Assembly (NCBI RefSeq): GCF_016653295.1
Contig: NZ_NHSF01000053.1
Span: 1 to 37,667 of the forward strand
Source of the DNA: Halochromatium salexigens
GTDB lineage: Bacteria > Pseudomonadota > Gammaproteobacteria > Chromatiales > Chromatiaceae
Length of the DNA stretch: 37,667 bases
Direction: 5' to 3'
The notes under the pieces are model-generated. The model had not been told where the DNA came from. It saw only the letters and a list, made by a program, of their open reading frames with translations, and did not search any database. Made by a program: the position numbers and the translations under genes. Of the stretch, positions 1 to 12,327 are shown piece by piece. Each line of letters begins with the position of its first letter. Position 1 is the stretch's first letter.

Positions 1-105
1 ACGCTCTATACCGTCTATGCCTCATGGGAGGAGCTGTTGACGTTTATGCTCGAGGCGCTCGAACCGGCCCAGCCTCCACCAAAAGCGCGGCGCTTAAGGC
101 GGTGA
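1..105 (+). CDS. C-terminal end of an unidentified protein (partial)
   Basis: The first reading frame is open from the window edge to a TGA at 103-105 and encodes 34 residues, with an aromatic/leucine-rich stretch (YASWEELLTFMLEALEP) and then a basic tail ending KARRLRR. The codon use and charged tail look like a real C-terminus. I do not recognise the family, and 34 residues are too few to assign a function. It would be the gene immediately upstream of glyQ on the same strand. Confidence 0.35.
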   Translation, partial: TLYTVYASWEELLTFMLEALEPAQPPPKARRLRR

Positions 106-168
106 CAGGGCAAATTTGGAATTGCTGGAGGACGCCGCAGGTGGTGGTCCGCAGGTGCCGGTCCTCGC

Positions 169-174
169 TATACT
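169..174 (+). promoter_or_regulatory. possible -10 box of the glyQ promoter
   Basis: TATACT at 169-174 matches the sigma-70 -10 consensus at five of six positions and would start transcription near 181, just upstream of glyQ. No convincing -35 hexamer lies 16-18 bases upstream, so this is only a candidate. Confidence 0.25.
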
Positions 175-204
175 GTGCGGTTTTAGCACATGCTGGAGTC
201 CGCG

Positions 205-1130
<926 letters not shown>

Positions 1131-1134
<4 letters not shown>

Positions 1135-3227
1135 GTCCACTCCCAGTCGCTGATCTGCTCGTCGAGATCGGCACCGAGGAATTACCCCCAAGCGCGCTCG
1201 CGGGCCTGTCCGAGGCGTTTCGCGACGCGCTGCTGAAACAGCTCGACGAGGCCCGGCTCGCCCACGGCGAGGCGCACGCCTTCGCCAGTCCACGCCGGCT
1301 GGCGGTGACGATCGCGGCGCTCGCCACGGCACAGCCCGATGAGCAGGTGACGCGGCGCGGGCCGGCGGTGAAGGCGGCCTTCGATGCCGAGGGGGCTGCG
1401 ACCAAGGCCGCGCTCGGCTTCGCCCAGTCCTGTGGCGTCGAGGTGGCGGCCCTCGAGCGCGAGGAGACGCCCAAGGGCGCCTGGCTGTGCTACCGCCATC
1501 AGGTCAGCGGCGAGCCGGCGGCCGCGCTCCTGCCAGGTCTGATCGAGCAGGCGCTGGCGGCGCTGCCGATCCCGAAGCGGATGCGTTGGGGCGATCGCAG
1601 TGTCGAATTCGTGCGCCCGGTGCACTGGGTCTGCGTGCTGCTCGGCGAGGCGCTGGTGCCGGGCCAGGTGCTTGGGCTCGCGATCGATCGACTGACCCGT
1701 GGTCATCGCTTCCATCATCCCGAGGCGATCAGCCTGGCCGCGCCGGGCGACTATCTGGCGGCCCTGCGCGCGGCTCGCGTCGAGCCTGATCTGGCGACCC
1801 GGCGCCGCTCGATCCGTGAACAGGTCGAGGCGCTCGCGGCCGAGGCCGGGGGGGCGGCCATGATCGATGACGCGGTGCTCGATGAGGTCACGGCGCTCTG
1901 CGAATGGCCGGTCGCCTTGCTGGGCCGCTTCGAGGCCGGCTTTCTCGAGGTGCCGCCCGAGGTCCTGATCGAGACCATGCAGGCCAACCAGAAGTATTTC
2001 CCGGTGCTCGATGGCGCGGGCCGACTGCTGCCCTGTTTCATCACCGTCAGCAATATCGAGAGCCGCGAGCCGGAGCAGGTGCGGGCCGGTAACGAACGCG
2101 TGATTCGCCCGCGCTTCGCCGATGCCAAGTTCTTTTGGGAGCAGGATCTCAAGACGCCGCTGGCCGAGCGGGTCGCCGCGCTGCAGGGCATCGTCTTCCA
2201 ACACCAGCTCGGCACCCTCTTGGAGAAGACCGAGCGGGTCGTCGCGCTCAGTGCCTGGATCGCCGGTGAGATCGGTGCCGATGTCGATGAGACGCACCGC
2301 GCCGCGCGCCTGGCCAAAGCCGATCTGGTGACCCAGATGGTGGGCGAATTCGGCAGTCTGCAAGGGGTGATGGGCCGCTATTACGCGCAAAGCGCGGGCG
2401 AGCCCGCCGTGATCGCCGAGGCGCTCGAGCAGCATTACTGGCCGAAGCATGCGGGTGATCGGTTGCCGGAAACCGATCTCGCGCGTGCGATCGCGATCGC
2501 CGATCGGGTCGATACCCTGGTCGGGATCTTCGCCATCGGCCAGCGCCCAACCGGCGTCAAGGATCCCTATGGACTGCGGCGGGCGGCGATCGCGGTCCTG
2601 CGGCTGCTGATCGAGACACCGCTCGCGCTCGATCTGCGGACCTTGCTGGAGCGGGCCGCGGCCGGCTATCCCAGCTCGATCGACGCGGCGGGCTGCATCG
2701 ATGAGGTCTTGCAGTACAGCATCGACCGGCTGAAACGCTATTACGCGGATGCGGAGAACGACCGCTCGGCCGATGCCGACGTGATCGCCGCCGTGCTGGC
2801 GCTTGGCTTGACGCAGCCGCTGGATATCGATCGGCGCATCCATGCGGTCCAGGGCTTCAGGGGGCGCCCGGAGGCGGCGGCGCTGGCGGCGGCGAACAAG
2901 CGCACGCGCAATCTCCTGCGCAAGGCGCCGACCGCCGAACTCGGCGAGCGGATCGACCCGAACCTGTTGCAGGATGCGGCCGAGCGCGCGTTGGTCAGTG
3001 CGCTCGAGGCGATGATGGAGCGGGTGCGGACTCTGCTCGAGCAGCAGGACTATGAGGCGGCCCTGAGCGAGCTGGCGGGACTGCGGCAGGTGCTCGATGA
3101 CTTCTTCGAGCAGGTGATGGTGATGGCCGAGGAGCCCGATCTCAGGGCGAACCGTCTGGCGATCCTGAAGCGCTTGGAGACCCTGTTCCTCGGCGTGGCC
3201 GATATCTCCTTGTTGCAGGCATCCTGA
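1131..3227 (+). CDS. glyS: glycine--tRNA ligase beta subunit
   Basis: This 698-residue protein is the beta chain of the glycyl-tRNA synthetase tetramer, which recognises tRNA-Gly. It begins with the characteristic [12 protein letters not shown] motif. The middle contains the HD-like segment ending in [19 protein letters not shown], and the C-terminus is a helical DALR-type anticodon-binding domain. The length is close to the usual 690 residues. AGGAGG at 1121-1126 is a strong ribosome binding site inside the end of glyQ, and the start overlaps the glyQ stop. It is co-transcribed with glyQ upstream and probably with gmhB downstream (28-base gap). Confidence 0.97.
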
Positions 3228-3255
3228 GTCGGAGCCGACCGTTGAGGAGGGCGCG

Positions 3256-3798
3256 ATGAAGTTGGTGATCCTGGATCGCGATGGCGTGATCAATTATGAC
3301 TCCGAGGCGTACATCAAATCGGCGCGCGAATGGGAGCCGATCCCGGGCAGCCTGGAGGCGATCGCGCGGCTCAACAATGCCGGGGTCACCGTGGCGGTGG
3401 CGACCAATCAGTCGGCGATCGCGCGCGGGCTCTGCGATCTCGATGACCTCAACGCCATTCATCAGACGCTGCGCTCACGGCTGAACGCGGTGGGCGGGCG
3501 CGTCGAGGTGATCGCGTTCTGCCAGCATGCGCCCGGTGAGCAGTGCGAGTGTCGTAAACCCCAATCGGGGTTGCTGCGCGAGATCCGCCGCCGCACCGGG
3601 ATTGCCCTGGATGACGCGGCGGTGATCGGTGATTCCCAACGCGATCTGGAGGCCGCCGCAAGCGTCGGCGCCCGGCCCGTGCTGGTACGCACGGGCAAGG
3701 GCGCGGAGACGGAGCGAGAGCTGCCGTCGGCGCTGGCCGATATCGCGATCTTCGATGATCTCGCCGCCGCCGTGGACGGCTTGCTCGCCCCGTCCTGA
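3256..3798 (+). CDS. gmhB: D-glycero-beta-D-manno-heptose 1,7-bisphosphate 7-phosphatase
   Basis: This 180-residue HAD-superfamily phosphatase removes the 7-phosphate from heptose bisphosphate, a cytosolic step towards ADP-heptose for the lipopolysaccharide inner core. HAD motif I is D7-R-D9-G near the N-terminus, the loop around T50-N51 is motif II, and G125-D126 is motif IV. C89-x-H91 with C97-x-C99 forms the zinc-binding loop that separates GmhB from other HAD phosphatases. GAGGAGG just upstream (about 3243-3249) supports ATG 3256. A glyQ-glyS-gmhB-plsC order is common in gammaproteobacteria, so an operon is likely. Confidence 0.93.
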   Translation: MKLVILDRDGVINYDSEAYIKSAREWEPIPGSLEAIARLNNAGVTVAVATNQSAIARGLCDLDDLNAIHQTLRSRLNAVGGRVEVIAFCQHAPGEQCECRKPQSGLLREIRRRTGIALDDAAVIGDSQRDLEAAASVGARPVLVRTGKGAETERELPSALADIAIFDDLAAAVDGLLAPS

Positions 3799-3812
3799 CA
3801 GGTGACGCATCG

Positions 3813-7006
<3,194 letters not shown>

Positions 7007-7028
7007 CTATGGTGCTATCGAATAGGGC

Positions 7029-7050
7029 CCATGCCTATGAATAGGCGTGG
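7029..7050. repeat. 22-base near-perfect palindrome upstream of gyrB
   Basis: Arms CCATGCCTAT (7029-7038) and ATAGGCGTGG (7041-7050) pair at nine of ten positions, with one T/G wobble and two bases between. It lies about 35 bases upstream of the gyrB start, where a repressor or a supercoiling-sensitive promoter element would act. No regulator is assignable. Confidence 0.45.
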
Positions 7051-7287
7051 ACATCGACGCCGGCGGGTCGGGAGTCTCAGGGAAGGGCAGGCGGATCAGG
7101 GCGCTCGCGCCTCTGCGGTGAATGCGGCTGGACTGAGCGATCGGCGGCGTTTGGACGGGCGACTTAGCGAGGTGGGCAAAATCGCCAGAACTGATTGATT
7201 ATACACGGATGACGCCCATTCTGGGGGCGTGATCGGTGGCTCGATCAACGGTACTATCCAGCGTTTGAGGCTGTCACTTCAGGCTCG

Positions 7288-7303
7288 TGTTCCACGTGGA
7301 ACC
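7288..7303. other. parS site (ParB/Spo0J binding)
   Basis: TGTTCCACGTGGAACC differs from a perfect palindrome only at the last base and is, as I recall it, the Pseudomonas-type parS sequence. ParB binds such sites, spreads, and loads SMC to segregate newly replicated origins. It is the first of three sites between gyrB and recF. Confidence 0.85.
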
Positions 7304-7355
7304 TGTTGAGCGGTTCCATGGTTCTCCTGATGAGGGCGCGTTCTAATCTCGAAGA

Positions 7356-7371
7356 TGTTTCACGTGGAACA
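7356..7371. other. parS site (ParB/Spo0J binding)
   Basis: TGTTTCACGTGGAACA has the CACGTG core, with a TTTC left arm like the Bacillus-type consensus and a GGAACA right arm like the Pseudomonas type. It lies 52 bases after the previous site. Confidence 0.83.
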
Positions 7372-7479
7372 CTGTCACCGATGGGTCGACCTTCAGGAAG
7401 TTCCCTAGAATTGCGGTATTGGGCGCCTCAGTCACCATTCGCGCACGGTCATCAGGAGCAAGTCGGTAACGACAGACCA

Positions 7480-7495
7480 TGTTCCACGTGGAACA
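7480..7495. other. parS site (ParB/Spo0J binding) in a 24-base palindrome
   Basis: TGTTCCACGTGGAACA is a perfect 16-base parS palindrome. The symmetry extends outwards to 7476-7499, making a 24-base perfect palindrome. It is the strongest-looking site of the cluster. Confidence 0.88.
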
Positions 7496-7616
7496 TGGTT
7501 TCATAGCAGGGCAGCATCAGCAGGCAAGCGCATCGGAATCAGCGCTGATCGTGGTAGAGGAAAGGCTTGATGTGTTCCGCTCGCCGAAGCCATGAAGATG
7601 GGTGCCTGTCATAGGC

Positions 7617-8669
7617 TCAGGATACTTGAACCGTGACGCGTTCCACGGCTCCATGTTCCACGTGGAACATGGCATCCTCCGCCGAGCGAGTGGCGTCGAC
7701 CATCGTTTTGCCGGTGAGGGCCGTGACGAGGATCTGGCCAGGTTGGCGTCTGAGCAAGGCCAAAAGCCGGACGCTCCATTCCGAAGACAGTTCGGCATCA
7801 AGATCATCCACCAGCCAGACGGCGGAGCGCCCGTCGGCGGCGGAGACAACCGCCTCGGCAGCGAACTGGAGCATGATCCCCGCGACCTTGGCCTGACCAC
7901 GCGAGGCAAGCCAGGGCGTGCCATGACATCGAAACGAAAAATCAGCCCGCGAAGCGCCAAGATAGGTGAAGCCTCGGTCGCGATCGGCCGAGCGCATCTG
8001 CTCTAGACGTGCGAGCAATGCACTGGGATTCGCATCCAATCCTTCCCAGCGGGGCTCGATCTCGGTCAACCAGTCCGCCTCGGTACTCACCCGATGAAAA
8101 GCCTCGACCAAAGCCGCGAAGAAGCGCGCTCGCCGATCGAAGACCGCCGCTAGGACCTCGGCGTAGGCCTGATCCCAAACCGGAGGCCCGGAAGCACCAG
8201 ACCTCAACCAGGCATTGCGTTGCGCTGCGAGACGTCGATACCGCGAGAAAAGCGCCGCTGCCGAACGATCCCAAAGCCTGAGATTCCAATCCACGAAACG
8301 CCGGCGCAGGGAGGGCTCGCCATCGACAAGTGCATGCGTCCACTCGCAGATGAGTCGAACGGAGAGCGCGGCGCCAGCGCGCTGATGGTGAGAGCGCTCA
8401 TCAGCGTTGCTCGACCAATCGATGCGCGTTGGCCCCAACGCGTTGTGGACCCAGCCTTGGACCTGGGATGAGCTGAAACCTTGCTCGATTAGACTCCCGA
8501 AGCGTCGGCCGCGAAAACTGCGTCCGCGACCGAGACAGTAGATCGCCTCGAGCAAGGCTGTTTTACCGGCCGCGTTGGGGCCGACAATCCAGCTCAACGC
8601 CTCGGGAATCTCGATGTCGACCGCGTGCAGATTTCTAAAACGTTGGATGTGGATGCGATCCAGCCGCAT
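7617..8669 (-). CDS. recF: DNA replication and repair protein RecF
   Basis: This 350-residue SMC/ABC-like ATPase loads RecA at single-strand gaps with RecO and RecR. Walker A is GPNAAGKT at 30-37. The ABC signature is SRGQA at 256-260. Walker B is VWLVDDLDAEL at 284-294, followed by the C-terminal LVTAL segment. Length is close to E. coli RecF (357). The last 17 residues, including MFHVEH encoded by a parS palindrome, lie beyond the conserved core, so the site has been accommodated in a tolerant tail. The gene follows dnaN by 45 bases in the usual dnaA-dnaN-recF-gyrB order. Confidence 0.96.
   Translation of the reverse strand: MRLDRIHIQRFRNLHAVDIEIPEALSWIVGPNAAGKTALLEAIYCLGRGRSFRGRRFGSLIEQGFSSSQVQGWVHNALGPTRIDWSSNADERSHHQRAGAALSVRLICEWTHALVDGEPSLRRRFVDWNLRLWDRSAAALFSRYRRLAAQRNAWLRSGASGPPVWDQAYAEVLAAVFDRRARFFAALVEAFHRVSTEADWLTEIEPRWEGLDANPSALLARLEQMRSADRDRGFTYLGASRADFSFRCHGTPWLASRGQAKVAGIMLQFAAEAVVSAADGRSAVWLVDDLDAELSSEWSVRLLALLRRQPGQILVTALTGKTMVDATRSAEDAMFHVEHGAVERVTVQVS
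7654..7669. other. parS site inside the recF coding region
   Basis: TGTTCCACGTGGAACA is a perfect 16-base palindrome, with symmetry extending over 7651-7672. It lies in the last codons of recF, where it is read in frame as MFHVEH (RecF residues 334-339). The sequence is identical to the site at 7480-7495. Confidence 0.87.
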
Positions 8670-8714
8670 AGGGGGTGGAAGATTCTCAGCCGCGATGCGG
8701 AGAGAGCGCTCGGG

Positions 8715-9827
8715 CTAGAGCCGCATGGGCATGATGACGAAGACCTCATCCTCAGACCCAAGACCCTGCCAGACCGCGCTGCTCTCGGCATTGCGGAAGC
8801 GAATCTCTACCGTCGAGACATCCACAGCCGAGAGGACATCGAGCACATAGGCGACGTTGAAGCCGACCGAGATCGGCTCGCCCTCATACTCGATCTCGAT
8901 CTCGTCCTCGGCTTCTTCCTTCTCTGGGTTCTGGGTTTGCAAACCCAGACGCCCGACTTCGAAGGTCACACGCACACCTTTGTATTTCTCGTTCGAAAGG
9001 ATGGCCGTGCGTTGCAGCGCGCCTTTGAGCCGATCGCGATCGATGGTGGCATGCTGTTGGAGATCGGCCGGGATGACACGATTGTAATCGGGATACTGCC
9101 CTTCGACCAGCTTTGAGACCACCAGGGTCTTACCAAGCTCAACCTTCAGCGTTCGCGCCGATAATTCGATCCGAACCTGTTCCTGAGCCGAGCCCAGCAA
9201 TCGCTTCAGCTCCAAGACGGTTTTAGCCGGCACGATGACCTGCTTCGGTTCGGCACCAAGGCCTTCGCCATCGCCATCCAAGGCCGCCACGACCTTAGCC
9301 AGGCGATGACCATCGGTAGCGACGGCGACCGCGCGCTCGGCCGATAACTCGAGCAAGACACCATTGAGGTAGTAGCGAACATCCTGCTGCGCCATGGCAA
9401 AGGAGGTCTTCTCGAGCAGCCGATGCAGGATCTCGCGTTCCATCTGTAACGCGATCTGTGCTGGCGGTACTTCCATGGCCGGGAAATCCGCCGCCGGCAA
9501 GGTACTTAGCATGAATCGGCTACGCCCGGAGGTGAGAGTGGCGCGCTCATTTTGAGTCTTAATCTGAATGCGCGCGTCCTCTGGCAAGGAGCGGCAGATA
9601 TCGATCAGCTTGCGCGCGGGTAGGGTCACGGCGCCGGTCTCCTCGATCTCAGCTACAGCGGCGCTGCTGATCTCGATCTCGAGATCGGTGCCCTTCATTC
9701 GTACTAAGCCGTCCTCGGCAGTGAGCAGAAGGTTGCCGAGAATCGGTGAGGTTTGACGTCGTTCGACGACGCCACCAACGACCGATAAAGCTGGGAGTAG
9801 AACAGACCGATCGACCAAAATTTTCAT
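8715..9827 (-). CDS. dnaN: DNA polymerase III beta subunit (sliding clamp)
   Basis: This 370-residue clamp subunit dimerises into a ring around DNA and tethers polymerase III and other partners. The start MKILVDRSVLLPALSVVGGVVERR and the end EVFVIMPMRL match the family ends, including the C-terminal MPMRL that packs against the partner-binding pocket. The three repeated clamp domains account for the whole length (E. coli 366). Its own promoter is visible upstream with a DnaA box in it (9867-9894), so it can be transcribed apart from dnaA. A 45-base gap separates it from recF. Confidence 0.97.
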   Translation of the reverse strand: MKILVDRSVLLPALSVVGGVVERRQTSPILGNLLLTAEDGLVRMKGTDLEIEISSAAVAEIEETGAVTLPARKLIDICRSLPEDARIQIKTQNERATLTSGRSRFMLSTLPAADFPAMEVPPAQIALQMEREILHRLLEKTSFAMAQQDVRYYLNGVLLELSAERAVAVATDGHRLAKVVAALDGDGEGLGAEPKQVIVPAKTVLELKRLLGSAQEQVRIELSARTLKVELGKTLVVSKLVEGQYPDYNRVIPADLQQHATIDRDRLKGALQRTAILSNEKYKGVRVTFEVGRLGLQTQNPEKEEAEDEIEIEYEGEPISVGFNVAYVLDVLSAVDVSTVEIRFRNAESSAVWQGLGSEDEVFVIMPMRL

Positions 9828-9866
9828 GAGTTATGACTCTTCATCTGATCTATCCAAATAGTCGTC

Positions 9867-9894
9867 GTAATAAGCCTGGTGGATAACGTGTCAA
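9867..9894 (-). promoter_or_regulatory. dnaN promoter with a DnaA box in the spacer
   Basis: On the minus strand a perfect TTGACA -35 (9894-9889) is followed by a 16-base spacer and TATTAC (9872-9867), with transcription expected to start near 9860. The spacer contains TTATCCACC, a one-mismatch DnaA box. DnaA binding there should block RNA polymerase, which suggests DnaA control of dnaN. This is inference from layout. Confidence 0.6.
9878..9886 (-). promoter_or_regulatory. DnaA box (one mismatch)
   Basis: TTATCCACC on the minus strand differs from the consensus TTATCCACA only in the last base. It sits between the -35 and -10 elements of the dnaN promoter. Confidence 0.55.
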
Positions 9895-9976
9895 AGTCGT
9901 TAAAACTGTTTTTACAACAGTCGACTAGCTATCAACGTACCCTGTGGGGCAAGACGCTGTTTGGTTGTGTGTGAAC

Positions 9977-9985
9977 TGTGGATAA
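9977..9985 (-). promoter_or_regulatory. DnaA box (perfect)
   Basis: TTATCCACA on the minus strand is the consensus high-affinity DnaA-binding nonamer. It lies in the AT-rich dnaA-dnaN spacer, 27 bases from an inverted second box. Confidence 0.75.
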
Positions 9986-10011
9986 AGTCTGTCAGCTAAA
10001 CCATACATGGG

Positions 10012-10020
10012 TTATCCACA
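10012..10020 (+). promoter_or_regulatory. DnaA box (perfect)
   Basis: TTATCCACA on the plus strand ends one base before the dnaA stop codon. With the oppositely oriented box at 9977-9985 it forms an inverted pair. Confidence 0.75.
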
Positions 10021-10021
10021 A

Positions 10022-11368
10022 CTAGTTCTGTAGGGTTCTCAACAGGATCTTATAGTCTTCCTCAATCATGGTGTCGCCAGCACGAAGCTCGGTGACCTTG
10101 CGCGCGGCATGAATCACGGTGCTGTGATCACGCCCGCCGAAGGCCTTGCCGATCTCTGGCAGGCTGTGCTTGGTGAGTTCTTTTGCCAGGGTCATGGCGA
10201 CCTGTCGGGGACGTGCCACCGAACGAGAGCGACTCGAGGAGAGCAGATCGCTGACGCGGATCTTGTAATGCGCAGCGACGGCCTTCTGAATGTTCTCGAT
10301 CGAGACCTGTTTATCCTGCGCCACCAGCATGTCGCGCAGTGCGTCCTTGGCGAACTCGACCGTGATCGGAATACCAAGGAAGCGCGAGTTGGCGGCTAGG
10401 CGTCGCAACGCGCCTTCGAGTTCGCGAATGTTCGAGCGCACGCGCTTGGCGATGAAGAAGGCAACGTCGTCTGGCAAGTCCATCTGGAGCATGGTCGCCT
10501 TGCTATTCAGAATGGCGACACGGGTCTCGAGATCCGGCGGCTCGATGGCGACCGTGAGCCCCCAACCGAAGCGCGAGCGCAACCGTTCCTCGAGGCCACT
10601 GACCTCTTTCGGGAACCGGTCGCTCGAGAGCACGATCTGTTGTTGGGCCTCGAACAGGGCGTTGAAGGTGTGGAAGAACTCTTCCTGAGAGCGATCTTTG
10701 CCAGCGAAGAACTGCACGTCATCGATCAGAAGCACATTGACGCGCCGGTAGAGCCGTTTGAACTTGTCGATCTCGTTGTGCTGTAGCGCTCGGATCATGT
10801 CCGAGACGAACCGCTCGGAGTGGACGTAGATGACATGGGCCTCGCGGTTGGCCTCGATGATGGCGTTGCCAATGGCGTGCATTAGATGTGTCTTGCCGAG
10901 ACCGACCCCGCCGTAAACAAAGAGTGGATTGTAGGCCGTGCCTGGGTTTTGCCCGATTTGGATCGATGCCGCGCGCGCGATCTGGTTCGACTTACCCTCG
11001 ACGAAGGAATCGAAGTTAAAGGTTCGGTTCAGACAAGCATCAGCGCGCCGTTTCTCAAGCGTGGAATCCGGGTCCGCCTCGCTAGCACGGCTCTCGACGC
11101 TGTGCGTATCGTTTTCCTGGCGTTTGCGCAGCGCGCCGATCTCGAAGCTGACGTGCTCGATGCGCCCCTCGCTGACACCCAGGCAGAGGGTTGCGATTTG
11201 TTTTTCGTAATGTTGCTTCACCCAATCCTTAACGAACCGGTTCGGGGCGAACAGCCGGAGTCGTCCTTCCTCCTCGCTGGCTTGAAGCGGCATGATCCAG
11301 GTGTTGAATTCAGAGTCAGTGAGATCCTGTTTCAGCAGGTTCGTACACTGGTCCCAGAGCTTCGGCAT
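10022..11368 (-). CDS. dnaA: chromosomal replication initiator protein DnaA
   Basis: This 448-residue AAA+ protein binds DnaA boxes, melts the origin and recruits DnaB. Domain I is residues 1 to about 80 ([21 protein letters not shown]), followed by a short, charged domain II linker. The AAA+ core has Walker A GGVGLGKT at 153-160, Walker B LLIDD at 213-217 and the SRFGWG arginine-finger region near 265-270. The C-terminal helix-turn-helix ends with [11 protein letters not shown] at 411-421, which reads the box. It is slightly shorter than E. coli DnaA (467) because of the linker. It diverges from rpmH and precedes dnaN. Confidence 0.98.
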   Translation of the reverse strand: MPKLWDQCTNLLKQDLTDSEFNTWIMPLQASEEEGRLRLFAPNRFVKDWVKQHYEKQIATLCLGVSEGRIEHVSFEIGALRKRQENDTHSVESRASEADPDSTLEKRRADACLNRTFNFDSFVEGKSNQIARAASIQIGQNPGTAYNPLFVYGGVGLGKTHLMHAIGNAIIEANREAHVIYVHSERFVSDMIRALQHNEIDKFKRLYRRVNVLLIDDVQFFAGKDRSQEEFFHTFNALFEAQQQIVLSSDRFPKEVSGLEERLRSRFGWGLTVAIEPPDLETRVAILNSKATMLQMDLPDDVAFFIAKRVRSNIRELEGALRRLAANSRFLGIPITVEFAKDALRDMLVAQDKQVSIENIQKAVAAHYKIRVSDLLSSSRSRSVARPRQVAMTLAKELTKHSLPEIGKAFGGRDHSTVIHAARKVTELRAGDTMIEEDYKILLRTLQN

Positions 11369-11453
11369 AGGCCGATCCTCTTGTTGATCGTTGGTGGTTG
11401 GGGGTCGCTTGGGCAGCGACTTCGATGCCTCAGTCTAGTCTTCGAGGGGGCCG

Positions 11454-11462
11454 TAATCCACA
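11454..11462 (+). promoter_or_regulatory. DnaA box (one mismatch) upstream of dnaA
   Basis: TAATCCACA differs from the consensus at the second base. It overlaps the -35 of a candidate dnaA promoter about 90 bases upstream of the dnaA start, a plausible site for autoregulation. Confidence 0.4.
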
Positions 11463-11504
11463 GCGAGACCAGGATTGCGGGCGACGTTGAAACCGCGCTA
11501 GGCG

Positions 11505-11533
11505 TTGACCCATCCCCTAGCGCGTTCTAATAT
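11505..11533 (+). promoter_or_regulatory. promoter of the rpmH-rnpA-yidD-yidC-mnmE operon
   Basis: TTGACC (11505-11510), a 17-base spacer and TAATAT (11528-11533) make a strong sigma-70 promoter. Transcription should start near 11540, giving a leader of about 225 bases before rpmH. Confidence 0.65.
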
Positions 11534-11764
11534 GGGCGGTCTTGCTCTGCGGGAGTGTATAGTGGGTCCCGCGCCCCGATAGTCGACGATTGTCCCAGCT
11601 GACGCTCATTCGCCGACGCCCGTTGTGGGCCGGGCTCGGTTCCACCGTTGTCGATCGCTCCCTTAGCGGCTTTCCTGTGAGCCTAACGAGCACCGAACAG
11701 TAAACCCTTGATTGTCAATTAGCCGATCCCGCTCTAGCGGGTCCGAGTTCGTGGAGAACCTCTC

Positions 11765-11899
11765 GTGAAACAGACCTTCAAACCTAGCCGCCTTAAGCGT
11801 GCCCGTACACATGGGTTCCGAGCGCGCAATGCCACGCGTAATGGCCGCAAGGTGTTGCAGGCACGGCGCGCCAAGGGCCGTGCGCGGTTGACGCCCTAG
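11765..11899 (+). CDS. rpmH: 50S ribosomal protein L34
   Basis: This 44-residue, highly basic protein is a small component of the large ribosomal subunit. The sequence begins [20 protein letters not shown] and ends KGRARLTP, matching the L34 family along its whole length (E. coli 46). It starts with GTG at 11765, supported by GGAGA at 11753-11757, seven bases upstream. It heads the classical rpmH-rnpA-yidD-yidC-mnmE operon and diverges from dnaA. Confidence 0.96.
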   Translation: MKQTFKPSRLKRARTHGFRARNATRNGRKVLQARRAKGRARLTP

Positions 11900-11961
11900 C
11901 CTTGTCGAGCCGGCAGGCGCGGACCGATACAGCTGATGATCAGGCGCCGCAGTCTTCACGC

Positions 11962-12327
11962 ATGCCGTCGTTCGCCTTCCCGCGCTCGGCGCGCTTGCTT
12001 GACTCCCGATGCTATGATCGCGTCTTTGCGGATGCCCGACGCTCCGCTGACCGTTACTTCACGATCCTGGCCCGTACCACCGATGGGCACTCGGCGGATG
12101 AATCCTTATCGGCGGCTCGGCTCGGCTTGGCGATCTCCAAGCGTAGTGCGCCGCGAGCCGTCGCCCGCAACCGGATCAAGCGCGTGATTCGCGAAAGTTT
12201 CCGCCATGCCAGGGCCGACCTACCTAATGCCGACCTGGTCGTTCTCTGTCGCCGCGCGGCTGTAGATGCTGACAACGCGACCCTGCGCGCCTCACTCGCA
12301 ATGCATTGGCAGGAGATTGCGCGATGA
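11962..12327 (+). CDS. rnpA: ribonuclease P protein component
   Basis: This 121-residue basic protein binds the RNase P RNA and helps it cut the 5' leader from precursor tRNAs. The family motif is [23 protein letters not shown], here the RNR box between about residues 60 and 85. The N-terminus [19 protein letters not shown] also fits. I chose ATG 11962 because it places the conserved FPR..RLL about six residues in, as in E. coli. An in-frame TTG at 11902, two bases after the rpmH stop, would add 20 non-conserved residues. Neither start has a clear ribosome binding site. The stop overlaps the yidD start by ATGA. Confidence 0.92.
   Translation: MPSFAFPRSARLLDSRCYDRVFADARRSADRYFTILARTTDGHSADESLSAARLGLAISKRSAPRAVARNRIKRVIRESFRHARADLPNADLVVLCRRAAVDADNATLRASLAMHWQEIAR

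Larger units (their letters stand above)
9828..10021. other. dnaA-dnaN spacer, candidate replication origin or part of it
   Basis: This 194-base spacer is markedly richer in A and T than the surrounding genes. It contains two perfect DnaA boxes (9977-9985 minus, 10012-10020 plus) and one with a single mismatch (9878-9886 minus). There is also an ACTGTT/AACAGT inverted repeat at 9905-9921 and the dnaN promoter. Gene order and strand switching around dnaA place the chromosome origin nearby. Whether unwinding happens here or in the dnaA-rpmH spacer cannot be settled by eye. Confidence 0.5.
11369..11764. other. dnaA-rpmH divergent spacer (396 bases)
   Basis: No gene is apparent. The spacer holds a strong plus-strand promoter at 11505-11533 for the rpmH operon, leaving a leader of about 225 bases. 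It also has a one-mismatch DnaA box (TAATCCACA) at 11454-11462. A possible minus-strand dnaA promoter (TGGATT at 11460-11455, 17 bases, TAGACT at 11437-11432) has a -35 that overlaps that box, which would fit DnaA autoregulation. I see no second box, so this looks a weaker origin candidate than the dnaA-dnaN spacer. Confidence 0.5.

Noticed and set aside
1182-3293. Very long open frame (703 residues) on the minus strand over glyS
   Set aside because: It is the exact antisense of glyS, with Arg/Gln/Leu-rich composition expected from reverse reading of high-GC codons, and no recognisable motif.
7306-7506. 66-residue plus-strand frame in the recF-gyrB spacer
   Set aside because: It is made largely of parS palindromes and has no ribosome binding site or coding character.
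11369-11764. Placing oriC firmly in the dnaA-rpmH spacer
   Set aside because: Only one imperfect DnaA box and no AT-rich block are visible there; the dnaA-dnaN spacer is better supported.
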